Part shown: positions 34,018-43,390 of the stretch, piece by piece | How positions within the stretch are numbered: position 1 is the stretch's first letter | Layout: each line of letters opens with the position of its first letter | Source: Rhodospirillaceae bacterium | Lineage (GTDB): Bacteria; Pseudomonadota; Alphaproteobacteria; Thalassobaculales; Thalassobaculaceae | Assembly: GCA_018401495.1 (NCBI GenBank) | Contig: JAGYJX010000006.1 | Coordinates: forward strand, 496,001-560,000 | Length of the DNA stretch: 64,000 bases | Direction of reading: 5' to 3' | Position numbers and translations under genes: made by a program | The notes under the pieces: generated by a model | The model's input: the letters and a program-made list of their open reading frames with translations, nothing else | Databases searched by the model: none | What the model was told of the DNA's origin: nothing

Positions 34018-35067
34018 TCAGACGGCGAGGTGATTCAGCCAATCCTCGTAGCGCCGGTCGAGGCCGCTCGACGCGATTGCCGGCCGGATGCCGGCGCTCT
34101 GCTGGCGGGCTTCGCGTGGCGTGATCCCGTATCGTTGCCGAAAGGCGCGTCCGAACGTTGTCTCGCTGGTGTAGCCGGCGCGCAACGCGATCTCGTAGAT
34201 CGGGTGACGGTGGAAATCCGGATCGCGCAATTCCAGCAACGCCCGCCGCAGGCGCCGGTCGCGAATGTACTGGGCGATGCCGCCGAACGGCTCGAACATC
34301 CGGTACAGCTTGGCGCGCGACATTCCCAACCGGTGGGCCAGCCGTTCCGGCGTCAGTCGCTCGTCCGACAGGCTGCTCTCGATCAGGCGCCTCGCCGTGA
34401 CCATGGAGGCGAAGGTCACGCCGGCCTCACCGCCGGGAACCTCGTCGGCGGAGGCGTTCAGGCAGGCCGCCGCCAGCGCCACCGTCGCCGGCACCACGGC
34501 GTTCGCCTGGGTGGCGGACATGCGCGGCGCGGTCTTCTTCAGCGACACCATGTGGTCGCGAAGCAGCGCCACCATCGGCTCCAGCGCCGACAGGACCTGG
34601 AGGTGCCGATCGTCGGGCATCCTGAGCAAGCCCGACAGCATCGCGCGGGGGACGATCATCGACAGGTTGGTGAAGATCCCGCTGCGGGCCGTCATCGGGC
34701 GCGACAGGTCGTACACCAGCAGGCCTGCCGGCGGCTGCTCGACCTCGGCGTTCCCGGCGCTCAGGGCCTGACCGCTGGATTCGTAGAGCTGGATCATGTA
34801 GTGGTCCATGCCGTCGCGGGCGATGGTCGCGGGCGACCGCTCCCAGCGCTGGCCGCGGCTGGTCGTGCGGGCCAGCATGATCGGTCCGTACATGCTGGCG
34901 TCGACCGCCGCGAAAAAGTCCTCGCGCCGCGTCTCGGCGTCGGCGTCGACGTCGAAGATGCAGGCGATGCTGTCCTTCCACACCTCGTAGCGTTCCCGGT
35001 CGGGCACGTCGGCGACCGTGAACACCGCTCTGGGCACAGGTGCGTGATCTGATGGCCCATCTGCCAC
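34018..35067 (-). CDS. AraC-family transcriptional regulator
   Basis: This 349-aa regulator has an N-terminal AraC-binding-domain-like region (about residues 20-210) and a C-terminal double helix-turn-helix: LTPERLAHRLGMSRAKLYRMFEP for the first, and YEIALRAGYTSETTFGRAFRQRYG for the second with the family's signature. It lies upstream of tctC on the same strand with 112 bases between, so it is probably the activator of the transporter and catabolic genes. A GTG start preceded by GGGGAGGG is used. Confidence 0.9.
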   Translation of the reverse strand: MADGPSDHAPVPRAVFTVADVPDRERYEVWKDSIACIFDVDADAETRREDFFAAVDASMYGPIMLARTTSRGQRWERSPATIARDGMDHYMIQLYESSGQALSAGNAEVEQPPAGLLVYDLSRPMTARSGIFTNLSMIVPRAMLSGLLRMPDDRHLQVLSALEPMVALLRDHMVSLKKTAPRMSATQANAVVPATVALAAACLNASADEVPGGEAGVTFASMVTARRLIESSLSDERLTPERLAHRLGMSRAKLYRMFEPFGGIAQYIRDRRLRRALLELRDPDFHRHPIYEIALRAGYTSETTFGRAFRQRYGITPREARQQSAGIRPAIASSGLDRRYEDWLNHLAV

Positions 35068-35284
35068 GACGTCGATGTCCCTCCCCGGCCACGCGCAGTG
35101 TCGCGCGAGTCTATCACCAAATGAGGGTGTTTCGAACCGTCGAGCCTAACGTCGGCGCGGCCGGCCGGCATTGAGACGGATCGTCGAGAGTTCGAGACGC
35201 ACGGCAGAGTCCCGGCCTGCGCTGACTGCTTTAAGTGACCTCCTTGACGGGAGTTCGCCCCGTCGACGACAACGGAGGCGGGTC

Positions 35285-38200
35285 ATGAGCCGAGTGGAAC
35301 CGACGAGGCGCGGCGCCACGGGCGTGGCCGGCGGAACCGAGATCCTGGTCCTCGATCCGGCGGTCGAGCACGCCGAACGGCTTCTGGAGGGTGTGCGGCC
35401 GGGGATCGAGGTCCTGAGGCTTGCGCCGGACCGTTCCGGGCTCGGGCAGGTTGCCGGCCACCTCGAGGGGCGGACGGGGGTGACGGCGCTGCACGTGGTG
35501 AGCCACGGCGAGCCCGGCGTCCTGCTGCTCGCGGGCGAGCGGGTGGATCTGCCGATGCTCGCCGTCGGCCACGGCGCCTTGCGGACGATCGCCGCCGCGC
35601 TCGCTCCGGGCGCCGAGGTGCTGCTCTACGGGTGCTCGATCGCCAGCGGTCCCGCAGGCCGGCGGCTTGTCGAGTATCTGGAGGACGCGCTGGGAGCGCC
35701 GGTGGCGGCGGCGCTTGGACCCGTTGGGAGTGCCGAGGCCGGCGGCGGCTGGACGCTGTCGCGCCGGAACGGTGGAATGCCGGTGCGTGCCGCGTTCTCG
35801 GCGGAGGCCTGCGCGGCCTACCCGGCACTGCTCGCCGGTGTCGCCCTGACCGGCGGCGATGGCGACGACCTGCTGACCGGCGGTGACGGCGACGACACCC
35901 TGATCGGCGGGGCCGGGGCCGACACCTTGTCCGGCGACCTCGGCGCCGACCACCTGAGCGGTGGCGCCGGCGACGACGTCATTCGCTTCGGCAACGAAGC
36001 CGCCGACGGCGACGTCATCGACGGCGGCGCCGGCACCGACACCCTGCGCGTCGCGACCTACGGCGATTTCACCAGCGTTGGCTCGATAGCGGGAATCGAA
36101 GTGATTTCACTGGCGGCGGGGGCCTCCGCGGTCTTCTCCGACATGTTCGACGGCGCGGCGACCGTGCTCACGGGTGCCGGCACCTTCGGGTTCATGGTGT
36201 CGGCCGGCACCAGTCTCGACCTCGCCAGCCTGGACACCAGCGCCCTGGTCGCCGGCGACGCCACGATCCAGATCGGCGCGGCCGATGGCGACGATGCCGT
36301 GTTGATCGGCCCTGGCGCGTTCGGCGCGGTGATCGTCGGGGCCGGTGGCGCCGACCTGCTGCGCGGCGGCGGCGCGGACGACTGGCTGAGCGGTGGCGCC
36401 GGCAACGACACCCTCAGCGGCGCCGGCGGCGACGACACCGTCTCAGGCGGCGCCGGAAACGACGTCCTGAGCGGCGGCGGCGGCGAGGACCGGCTCTATG
36501 GCGGCACGGGCGACGACCTCGTGTTCGGCGGCGCGGCGGGCGACGTGCTGAGCGGCGGCGAGGGCGACGACACGTTGAGCGGCGGCTCGGGCGACGACAA
36601 CCTTCACGGCGGCGACGGCCACGATGTCCTGGTAGGCGGCGCCGGCGACGACTTCCTGACCGGCGGTGCCGGCGACGACACGTTGCTGGGCGGGGTCGGC
36701 GTCGACGAACTGCTCGGCGGCGGCGGGAGCGACGTCCTCAGCGGCGGCGGCGGCGACGACGACCTCTGCGGCGAGGACGGCAACGATCTGCTGTTGGGCG
36801 GCGACGGCGACGACCGGCTGTGCGGCGGCGATGGCGACGATGTCCTGCGCGGCGGTGGCGGCGCCGATACTCTTGCCGGCGGCGACGGGGCCGACGCGCT
36901 CTCGGGCGGGGCGGGCGTCGATCGCTTTCTTGCCGGCGCCGACGACACCCTGGCCGACTGGCAGGCGGGCGAGGTCCTGGTGCTGGCCGGCGCCGCCGGG
37001 CTTACCAACGCCGGTGTCAGCCGCGCCGGCGACACCCTCGCCTTCGATACCGACGGCGTTGGTGGCGTCGACGTGACGCTCACCGCCACCGGCCTGGCCG
37101 CGGCGGCGAGCCTGTCGGTCGCCATCGTCGCCGGCGACGCGCACATCACCTACAACCTGCCGCCGCCCGGCGGCGGTGACGGCGGTGGCAGTGAGAGTGA
37201 CGGCGGCGGTGATGCCGGCTCCAGCGGCATGGTGGTCGTCGATCAGCCGCCGGCATCGGACACCGCGTCGGCCACGCGCACCATCACCAACCAGGGCGCC
37301 GTCCCGGGCTCGGCGGCGCTGGTCCAGAACACCGGCAACAACGGCAACCTGGTCACCGCGACGCTACCGGCCGGCGCCACGATCGTCTCCGAGGGACCGG
37401 GCGCCGCGCAATCCGACGCGACTGCCCTCGCCACCCTGGTCGGCGCCATCGACGCCCGCGATCCCACGGGGAAGGCAGACCTGATCTCGTCCGCCGAGGG
37501 GTTCCTGAACGCGCTTGCCCCGGGCACCGCGGTCGACATCCGCACCATCGTGCCGACCGCGTCGGCGGTGTCCCTGGACGGGCCGATGGTGATCTCCGGC
37601 AGCGTCCCCGTGGCCGGCTCCAGCCAGGTGGAGGCGTTCGTGATCGACGTGCGCGGCCTGCCGCCGGGAACGATCCTGCAACTCGACAACATCGAGTTCG
37701 TGTCGCTGATCGGCGACGCCGTCGTCACAGGAGGCGCCGGCAACAACCACGCCATCGGCGACGACGGCGCCCAATTCATCTCGCTCGGCGCCGGCGACGA
37801 CACGCTCTACGGCGGCGGTGGCCACGACACCGTGGCCTCCGGCGACGGCGCCGACCTGCTGTTCGGCGAGGCCGGGAACGACACGGTGATCGGCGGCGTC
37901 GGGGCCGACACCCTGTGGGGCGGCGTCGACCAGGACGTGGTGTACGGCAACCAGACCGAGGACGTGCTGTACGGCAACCAGGGGCTCGACACCCTGTACG
38001 GCGGGCAGCAGGCCGATACCGTGTTCGGCGGCCAGCACGAGGACCTCGCCTACGGCAACCTCGGCGACGACGTGCTGTACGGCAATCTCGGGGCCGACAC
38101 GCTGTACGGCGGTCAGGGCGATGACGTGCTGTACGGCGGGCGGAGCGACGGCAGCGCCTTCACCGTCGGGGCGGTCGAGGTGCTGTACGGCAACCTGGGC

Positions 38201-38494
38201 GACGACACTCTGATCGGCGGGCGCGGGGACGATCTGCTTCACGGGGGCGGCGGCGCCGACCTGTTCGTGATCGACGCCGAGTTCGGCAACGACACGGTCG
38301 CCGATTTCGACGGCGCCGCCGGCGACCGGGTCCAGGTCGGCGCGGGCACCGACGTCGACAGCTTCGCCGAGTTGCTTGCCATGATCGGCACCGCCGCCGA
38401 CGGCAGCGTGCAGGTCGACATCGTCGGCAACGTGCTCGTCCTCGCCGGCGTCCGCCAGGCCGACCTGCAGAGCGGCTGGTTCACCTTTGGATGA
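35285..38494 (+). CDS. Large secreted DUF4347/RTX calcium-binding protein
   Basis: This 1069-aa protein has no Sec signal. Residues about 18-190 form a DUF4347 domain (VVSHGEPGVLLLAGERVDL, VLLYGCSIASGPAGRRLVEYL). Then come RTX nonapeptides of GGxGxDxLx type near 190-240 and 354-555, a non-repeat region to about 830, a second repeat block to about 996, and a roughly 70-residue C-terminal cap. DUF4347-RTX proteins are exported by type I secretion using a C-terminal signal and fold on calcium outside the cell as adhesins or surface proteins. The ATG at 35285 follows GGAGG; an in-frame ATG 114 bases upstream lacks one. No ABC exporter is nearby. Confidence 0.9.
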   Translation: MSRVEPTRRGATGVAGGTEILVLDPAVEHAERLLEGVRPGIEVLRLAPDRSGLGQVAGHLEGRTGVTALHVVSHGEPGVLLLAGERVDLPMLAVGHGALRTIAAALAPGAEVLLYGCSIASGPAGRRLVEYLEDALGAPVAAALGPVGSAEAGGGWTLSRRNGGMPVRAAFSAEACAAYPALLAGVALTGGDGDDLLTGGDGDDTLIGGAGADTLSGDLGADHLSGGAGDDVIRFGNEAADGDVIDGGAGTDTLRVATYGDFTSVGSIAGIEVISLAAGASAVFSDMFDGAATVLTGAGTFGFMVSAGTSLDLASLDTSALVAGDATIQIGAADGDDAVLIGPGAFGAVIVGAGGADLLRGGGADDWLSGGAGNDTLSGAGGDDTVSGGAGNDVLSGGGGEDRLYGGTGDDLVFGGAAGDVLSGGEGDDTLSGGSGDDNLHGGDGHDVLVGGAGDDFLTGGAGDDTLLGGVGVDELLGGGGSDVLSGGGGDDDLCGEDGNDLLLGGDGDDRLCGGDGDDVLRGGGGADTLAGGDGADALSGGAGVDRFLAGADDTLADWQAGEVLVLAGAAGLTNAGVSRAGDTLAFDTDGVGGVDVTLTATGLAAAASLSVAIVAGDAHITYNLPPPGGGDGGGSESDGGGDAGSSGMVVVDQPPASDTASATRTITNQGAVPGSAALVQNTGNNGNLVTATLPAGATIVSEGPGAAQSDATALATLVGAIDARDPTGKADLISSAEGFLNALAPGTAVDIRTIVPTASAVSLDGPMVISGSVPVAGSSQVEAFVIDVRGLPPGTILQLDNIEFVSLIGDAVVTGGAGNNHAIGDDGAQFISLGAGDDTLYGGGGHDTVASGDGADLLFGEAGNDTVIGGVGADTLWGGVDQDVVYGNQTEDVLYGNQGLDTLYGGQQADTVFGGQHEDLAYGNLGDDVLYGNLGADTLYGGQGDDVLYGGRSDGSAFTVGAVEVLYGNLGDDTLIGGRGDDLLHGGGGADLFVIDAEFGNDTVADFDGAAGDRVQVGAGTDVDSFAELLAMIGTAADGSVQVDIVGNVLVLAGVRQADLQSGWFTFG
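35850..36945 (+). repeat. RTX calcium-binding repeats, block 1 (in-gene)
   Basis: Tandem 27-base units encode GG-x-G-x-D nonapeptides, two per parallel beta-roll turn. A short run occupies 35,850-35,990; a spacer of about 350 bases follows, then a long run from about 36,345 to 36,945 with roughly twenty units. The units are imperfect at DNA level, so this is protein-coding repetition. Confidence 0.85.
37780..38270 (+). repeat. Variant RTX repeats with YGN in place of GG, block 2 (in-gene)
   Basis: Here many units read VLYGNQxxDTLYGGQ or DVLYGNLG rather than the usual GGxGxD. At least six YGN-type half-units lie between about 37,930 and 38,200. The period is still nine residues, so the beta-roll is probably kept with changed calcium ligands. 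Confidence 0.75.
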
Positions 38495-38544
38495 GCGGTG
38501 GCGGCGCTTGCCGCGAAGCGCCCGCCCGACTACCGTCCGCCGCC

Positions 38545-39618
38545 ATGAGCCTTTTCGACCTCGCCATGCCGGCGATGCGGTGCCTGGATCCGGAGACCGC
38601 GCACCGCCTCACCGTCCGCACGCTCGGTGCCGGCTTCGGACCGGTCGACCGTTCGCCAGCGCCGCCGGCGTTGAGGCAACGACTTTGGGGCCTGGAGTTC
38701 CCGCATCCGGTCTGCCTGGCCGCCGGCTTCGACAAGTCGGCGGAGTGCTGGCGCGGCCTGCAGCGGCTCGGGGTCGGGGCGGTCGAGATCGGCACGGTGA
38801 CGCCGCGCCCGCAGGCCGGCAACCCCCGGCCGCGGCTGTTCCGGCTGCCGGACGACCGGGCGGTGATCAACCGCAACGGCTTCAACAACGACGGGCTGGA
38901 AGTGGCCGTGGGGCGACTGTCCGGGCGCGACCGCCGCGCCGGGATCGTCGGCATCAACATCGGCGCCAACAAGGACACCGCCGACCCGGTCGACGACTAC
39001 GTCCTGGGCATGCACCGGCTGGCGCCGCTCGCCGACTACGTCACCATCAACGTGTCGTCGCCGAACACGCCCGGCCTGCGCGACCTGCAGGGCGAGGGCC
39101 CCCTCGGCCGGCTGCTGGCGGCGGCGCTCAGGGCGCGCGCCGAGGCGTGCGGCGCGGCCGGTCCGGCGGTGCTGCTGAAGATCGCGCCCGACCTCGCCGA
39201 CGGCCAGCTCGAGGCGATCGTCGAGACCGCCGTGGCCTGCGGCGTCGACGGGCTGATCGTGTCGAACACCACCGTCGCCCGGCCCGAGTCGCTGCGCTCG
39301 GCAACGCGCGGCGAGACCGGCGGGTTGAGCGGCCGGCCGCTGTTCGGGCCGTCGACCCGGGTGCTTGCGCGCGCCCACCGCGCCGCGGCCGGGCGCCTGC
39401 CTTTGGTCGGCGTCGGCGGCGTCGAGGATGCCGCCACCGCCTACGCCAAGATCCGCGCCGGTGCCCGGCTGGTGCAGCTCTACACCGCGCTGGTGTACAA
39501 TGGCCCGGGGCTGTTCCGACGCATCCGTGACGACCTCGCGGCGCTGCTGAAGGCCGACGGCCTGCAGCGCATCGAGGACGCGGTCGGCGTCGACGCCGAG
39601 CGGCTCGCCGACGGATAG
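38545..39618 (+). CDS. pyrD: Dihydroorotate dehydrogenase (quinone), class 2
   Basis: This 357-aa flavoenzyme oxidises dihydroorotate to orotate in pyrimidine synthesis, passing electrons to quinone at the inner membrane. The class 2 N-terminal helix (FDLAMPAMRCLDPETAHRLT) is present, followed by AAGFDKSAE, GTVTPRPQAGNPRPRLFRL, NRNGFNNDG, and the catalytic serine loop NVSSPNTPGLRDLQ. The phosphate-binding GVGGVEDAATAYAKIRAGA is near the end. The ATG at 38545 gives the expected N-terminus; the in-frame ATG at 38491 overlaps the RTX gene end. Confidence 0.95.
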   Translation: MSLFDLAMPAMRCLDPETAHRLTVRTLGAGFGPVDRSPAPPALRQRLWGLEFPHPVCLAAGFDKSAECWRGLQRLGVGAVEIGTVTPRPQAGNPRPRLFRLPDDRAVINRNGFNNDGLEVAVGRLSGRDRRAGIVGINIGANKDTADPVDDYVLGMHRLAPLADYVTINVSSPNTPGLRDLQGEGPLGRLLAAALRARAEACGAAGPAVLLKIAPDLADGQLEAIVETAVACGVDGLIVSNTTVARPESLRSATRGETGGLSGRPLFGPSTRVLARAHRAAAGRLPLVGVGGVEDAATAYAKIRAGARLVQLYTALVYNGPGLFRRIRDDLAALLKADGLQRIEDAVGVDAERLADG

Positions 39619-39752
39619 GAGCTTTCGAGATACTCGGCCATGTCCTGATCGCCGTCGCCTACCTCACTGTCGCCGCTGTCGGTGGGGCGGCGGTCGCCTA
39701 TTTCGGTCTGGCCTGGGGGCCGGCCGCCAGCGTCGGCCTGGCGGCGGTTGCC

Positions 39753-40853
39753 GTGGCCGCGCATGTCGCCCTGGCCCAGCGGATGCGCGCCCGGATGTTG
39801 GAGCGGCGCCTGCGGGAACTGACCGCCGACATCGATATCCTGCACGGCGAGATGGAGGCGACCCGCGCCGACCTCGACACCCTGCGGATCCGGCTCGACG
39901 ACATGCCGGACGCCGAGAAGCTCTCCCTGGAGCTGAAGGTCCTGGGCGGTCTGCTCAAGCAGCTGTCGGTGAAGAAGGAGGCCGCGGTGTCCGGCCGGGC
40001 GCTGGCGGCGCCGGACGCAAGGGCTGGCGGGGTCGGTGGAGGTGGTTCGGGGGCCGGTGGTTCGGGGGCCGAAATCAAGCGTCCTGGCGTGCCCTCGGTG
40101 GTGCTCGGCGAGGCGCAGTTGCTCGAGGCGATCGAGCGCGGGCTGCGGGAGGAAAAGGTCGAGCTGTACCTCCAGCCGGTGGTCAGCCTGCCGCAGCGCA
40201 AGCGCCGGTTCTACGAGTGCTACTCGCGGATCATGACCGAGGGCGGCGGCCTGATCACGCCGGAGCAGTACATCCCGGTGGCCGAGCGCGCCGGCCTGGT
40301 CGCGGCCATCGACAACCTGCTGCTGGTGCGCTGCGTGCAACTCGTGCGGCGGGCGCGCCGCGACCAGCCTGATGTCGGCTTCTTCTGCAACATCTCCAGC
40401 GCCTCGCTGGCTGATGCCGATTTCTTCCAGGATTTCATCGCGTTCATGGCCGAGAATCGGCAGCTCGCCGAGACGCTGATCTTCGAGTTCGACCAGGCCA
40501 GCATCGCCGCCGGCGACTACCTGACCCGGGTCAACCTGCAGCGCCTGCGGGGCTGCGGCTACCGGTTCTCGCTCGATCAGGTGACCGACATGGACCTCGA
40601 CCTGGAGGACCTCGCGTCCCAGGGCTTCCGCTACATCAAGGTCGGCGCCCACCTGCTGCACGAGCTCGCCCGCGGCGACCGCCCGGTGCTGGACATGCGG
40701 GCGTTCAAGGGCGCGCTCGACCGCAGCGCCGTCGATCTGATCGTCGAGAAGATCGAGAGCGAGGACATGCTCCTGGATCTGCTGGAGTTGCGCGTCGACT
40801 TCGGCCAGGGATACCTGTTCGGCGAACCGCGACCGCTCGCGGGGGCACCGTGA
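39753..40853 (+). CDS. Degenerate EAL-domain protein, membrane-anchored, start uncertain
   Basis: The C-terminal 240 residues have an EAL fold, but the key motifs are altered: FYECYSRI instead of EALLR, FEFDQASI instead of LEITE, and SLDQVTDMDLDLEDL instead of the DDFGTG loop. It is therefore probably not a c-di-GMP phosphodiesterase but a sensor or scaffold. Before it lies a coiled coil (ELTADIDILHGEMEATRADL). The frame continues upstream to about 39,630 through two hydrophobic segments (VLIAVAYLTVAAVGG and beyond) with no ATG, GTG or TTG after an AGGAG at 39,617. The true start is thus either unusual or hidden by a base error; the GTG at 39753 is a minimum. Confidence 0.75.
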   Translation: MAAHVALAQRMRARMLERRLRELTADIDILHGEMEATRADLDTLRIRLDDMPDAEKLSLELKVLGGLLKQLSVKKEAAVSGRALAAPDARAGGVGGGGSGAGGSGAEIKRPGVPSVVLGEAQLLEAIERGLREEKVELYLQPVVSLPQRKRRFYECYSRIMTEGGGLITPEQYIPVAERAGLVAAIDNLLLVRCVQLVRRARRDQPDVGFFCNISSASLADADFFQDFIAFMAENRQLAETLIFEFDQASIAAGDYLTRVNLQRLRGCGYRFSLDQVTDMDLDLEDLASQGFRYIKVGAHLLHELARGDRPVLDMRAFKGALDRSAVDLIVEKIESEDMLLDLLELRVDFGQGYLFGEPRPLAGAP

Positions 40854-41743
40854 ACGACCCGATCAGCGCGAGGGACGGAATGCACGACAGGATCGACGGT
40901 CTGGCGGCCATCGCCGACCGCTACGACGGCTACGTGATCGATGTCTGGGGCACGCTCTACGATGGCGGCGAGGTGTTTCCGCCGGCGCTCGAGGTGTTGC
41001 GCGCGCTGGCCGAGGCCGGCAAGGCGGTGGTGATCCTGTCGAACTCGCCGCGGCTGCCATCGGTGGTGGCGGGCCGGCTGGAGCGCATCGGCCTCGGCGC
41101 CGACCTCTACCGCGAGATCATCACCTCGGGCGGTGAGAGCCATCGCCATCTCAGGGACCGGGCCGATGCCCTGCACGATGGCCTCGGTCCGATGGCCTAT
41201 GGGTTCGCGCCGAGCCGGTTCACCGACATCCTGCCGGGAACCGGGTTTCAGCCGACCGAGCGACCTGGATGCCGCCGACTGGATCCTGAACGCCGGGCCC
41301 GAGGGCGAGACGGACACCGTCGCCGACTACGAGGCCGTCATGCGCCGCGGCGTCGAGCGCGGCTTGCTGATGCTGTGCGCCAATCCCGACCTGCCTGGTG
41401 GTCGACCGGGGCGTGCTGAAGATTCACGCCGGCGCCCTGCGCCGATCGCTACGAGGCGCTCGGCGGCCGGGTTCACTATCACGGCAAGCCGCACGCCCCG
41501 GTGTTCCAGCGGTCCATCGCACGGCTCGGTGTGCCGCCTCGCCGGGTCCTGGTGATCGGCGACAACCGCGCGACCGACGTGGCCGGGGCGGTGGCGGCCG
41601 GTCTCGATTCGTTGATGCTGGCGGATGGGGTGCACCGGGAGGAACTGTTCGATGGCGCCCGGATGTCCGATGATCGCGTCAGCGCGTTTCTCGGAACGCC
41701 CGGGCCGTCGCCGCGCTGGGTCGCCGAGCGGCTGGGCTGGTAG
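40850..41743 (+). CDS. HAD-superfamily hydrolase, TIGR01459-like (frameshifted)
   Basis: The N-terminal motif I, YVIDVWGTLYDGG, places it in the HAD superfamily with the nucleophile and acid aspartates, followed by ILSNSPRLPSVV (motif II). The C-terminal motif IV is read as VLVIGDNRATDVAGA. The frame changes near 41,262, 41,393 and 41,440; the reconstructed chain is about 295 residues, typical of the class IIA TIGR01459 group. The GTG start overlaps the EAL protein stop. The substrate is unknown; small phosphorylated metabolites are usual. Confidence 0.8.
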
Positions 41744-41755
41744 CTGCGGTCAGGC

Positions 41756-42088
41756 CTACCCGGCGGCACGCTCCTCGTTGAGGAACCGGTCCAGGGCCTT
41801 GGCCAGGTGGTCGCCGCCGTCGGGCCCGCCGGGTCGCTCCTGCAGATGCTCCGACAACGACCGGAAGTACAGCAGCAGGAACACGCGCAGGGCCGACGAC
41901 ATCGACGAGCGCACGCGCCGGAGCGAGATTTCGGAGCACAGGGCGTCGATGCCGATGGCCTCGCGGCGGCAGATCTCGCCGAGACCTTCCCAGACATGAC
42001 CCTCCAGGCAGACGCTGGTTCGCCGTCCATCGAGTGTCACGTTCCGACGCAACCGGTGGCCGGAATTGTCGATGGCAGGCAGGGGCAT
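41756..42088 (-). CDS. Ribbon-helix-helix (RHH_4) domain protein
   Basis: This protein of about 110 residues has RRNVTLDGRRTSVCLEGHVW then GLGEICRREAIGIDALCSEI and SSALRVFLLLYFR, the pattern of RHH_4 proteins common in alphaproteobacteria. It is a likely DNA-binding dimer. The ATG at 42088 abuts AGAGGAG with almost no spacer, so an alternative start is possible. It is convergent with the HAD gene (13-base gap) and divergent from the Lrp gene. Confidence 0.75.
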   Translation of the reverse strand: MPLPAIDNSGHRLRRNVTLDGRRTSVCLEGHVWEGLGEICRREAIGIDALCSEISLRRVRSSMSSALRVFLLLYFRSLSEHLQERPGGPDGGDHLAKALDRFLNEERAAG

Positions 42089-42302
42089 CTCCTCTGTTTC
42101 GCGATGCCGGCCGGTTGCGCGCCGGCCACGCGTTCCGGTCCGCAGTCTCCACAACGGCAACGATGGCATCTGTCCAGGTGGAGTCCAGTCGCAAACGTGT
42201 GACTCCCGGCGTCGCGGACAGTGCCGATCGAGGGCTTCCGCTTGTGCCCGGCGGAGGAATCCAATAGATTTCCAGGCGATTGAAATGAAAAGGCTTTGAC
42301 TC

Positions 42303-42815
42303 ATGGCAGGAGAACTGGAAGGCCAACTCGACAAGGTGGGTTGGCAACTTCTTCGGGTCCTGCAGGAAGACGCGCGACTCTCGTTCAGCGAGCTCGGCCG
42401 GCGGGTCGGCCTGTCCTCCCCGGCGGTGGCTGAGCGGGTGCGGCGGATGGAGGATTCCGGGATCATCACCGGCTATCGTGCCCTGGTGGAGCCTTCCAAG
42501 CTTGGCTATCCGACCACGGCGTTCATTCACCTCAAGGTCACCGGAGAGCATCACAGCCGGATCGCGACCATGGCGCACACCCTGGCCGAGGTGCAGGAGT
42601 GCCATCACGTCACGGGCCAGGACAGCTACATGATCAAGGTGATCGTCTCATCGATGACCCACCTGGAGCACGTGATCGCGCAGCTTCGCACCTACGGCGA
42701 GACCACGACGTCCATCGTGCTGTCGTCGCCGGTCAAGGCCAAGATGGTGATGGCGGGGCCGAGCGTGCGGGTCGGCCCGCAACTGCCGCCAATCGCCTAC
42801 GAGAACACCGGCTGA
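42303..42815 (+). CDS. Lrp/AsnC-family transcriptional regulator
   Basis: This 170-aa regulator has the N-terminal Lrp helix-turn-helix (QLLRVLQEDARLSFSELGRR then VGLSSPAVAERVRRME) and a C-terminal RAM ligand-binding domain (ECHHVTGQDSYMIKVIVSSM). Such proteins sense amino acids. No obvious target is adjacent beyond the convergent deacylase gene. Confidence 0.92.
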   Translation: MAGELEGQLDKVGWQLLRVLQEDARLSFSELGRRVGLSSPAVAERVRRMEDSGIITGYRALVEPSKLGYPTTAFIHLKVTGEHHSRIATMAHTLAEVQECHHVTGQDSYMIKVIVSSMTHLEHVIAQLRTYGETTTSIVLSSPVKAKMVMAGPSVRVGPQLPPIAYENTG

Positions 42816-42819
42816 CCGG

Positions 42820-43294
42820 TCAGCCCTTCCGGACATCGAGCGTCGTTCCGCCGGTCAGGTCCGAGCAGGTCCGCCGGCGTTGCCTCGAACACCGCGTTCG
42901 GCGTGCCGGCGGCGCACCAGATCCGCGGCAGCGCCATGAGGTCGGCGTCCAGGTAGACCACCGGCTCGACCGCGTGGCCGACCGGGGCGACGCCGCCGAT
43001 GGCGAAGCCGGTGGCGGCCCGCACGAAGTCGGGATCCGCCCGGACGATCGTCTCGCCCAGCGCCGCGGTGACCTTGCGCTCGTCGACGCGGTTCACGCCG
43101 CTGGCCACCACCAGCACCGGCCGGCCGCTGTCGGCTGCCTTGAAGACCAGCGACTTGCCGATCTGCGCCACCGTGCACCCGCACGCCGCCGCCGCATCCT
43201 CGGCGGTGCGCGTTGAATCGGGCATTTCCACCACCACGAGGCCGCGGCGGGCAATCAGGTCCTGGACGCGGCGGGCGCTGGCCTTGAGGGTCAT
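42820..43294 (-). CDS. YbaK/EbsC-type aminoacyl-tRNA deacylase (frameshift near the end)
   Basis: This protein of about 157 residues resembles YbaK/ProX editing domains that hydrolyse mischarged tRNA. RTAEDAAAACGCTVAQIGKS contains the conserved Lys at its end, then LVVASGVNRVDERKVTAALG, and the GFAIGGVAPVGH signature follows. Near 42,862 one base too many shifts the frame; corrected, it ends LLGLTGGTTLDVRKG at a TGA at 42820-42822. As read the frame would run on to 42797. It ends convergently with the Lrp gene. Confidence 0.88.
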
Positions 43295-43390
43295 GGACTG
43301 GCCTCGGGCGGCGGGTTGCGACGGACGCGGAACATCGGGGTCGGCGACGAGTTGAACGATGGTACACGAACTCGGATACGGGAGCATCGC

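Noticed and set aside
35850-38270. Regular repeats considered as a CRISPR array or minisatellite
   Set aside because: The period is 27 bases in frame, units are imperfect and encode RTX nonapeptides; there are no spacers or cas genes.
41756-42469. 237-residue minus-strand frame extending the RHH protein across the Lrp gene
   Set aside because: Only the last 110 residues are RHH-like; the extension is antisense to a clear Lrp regulator.
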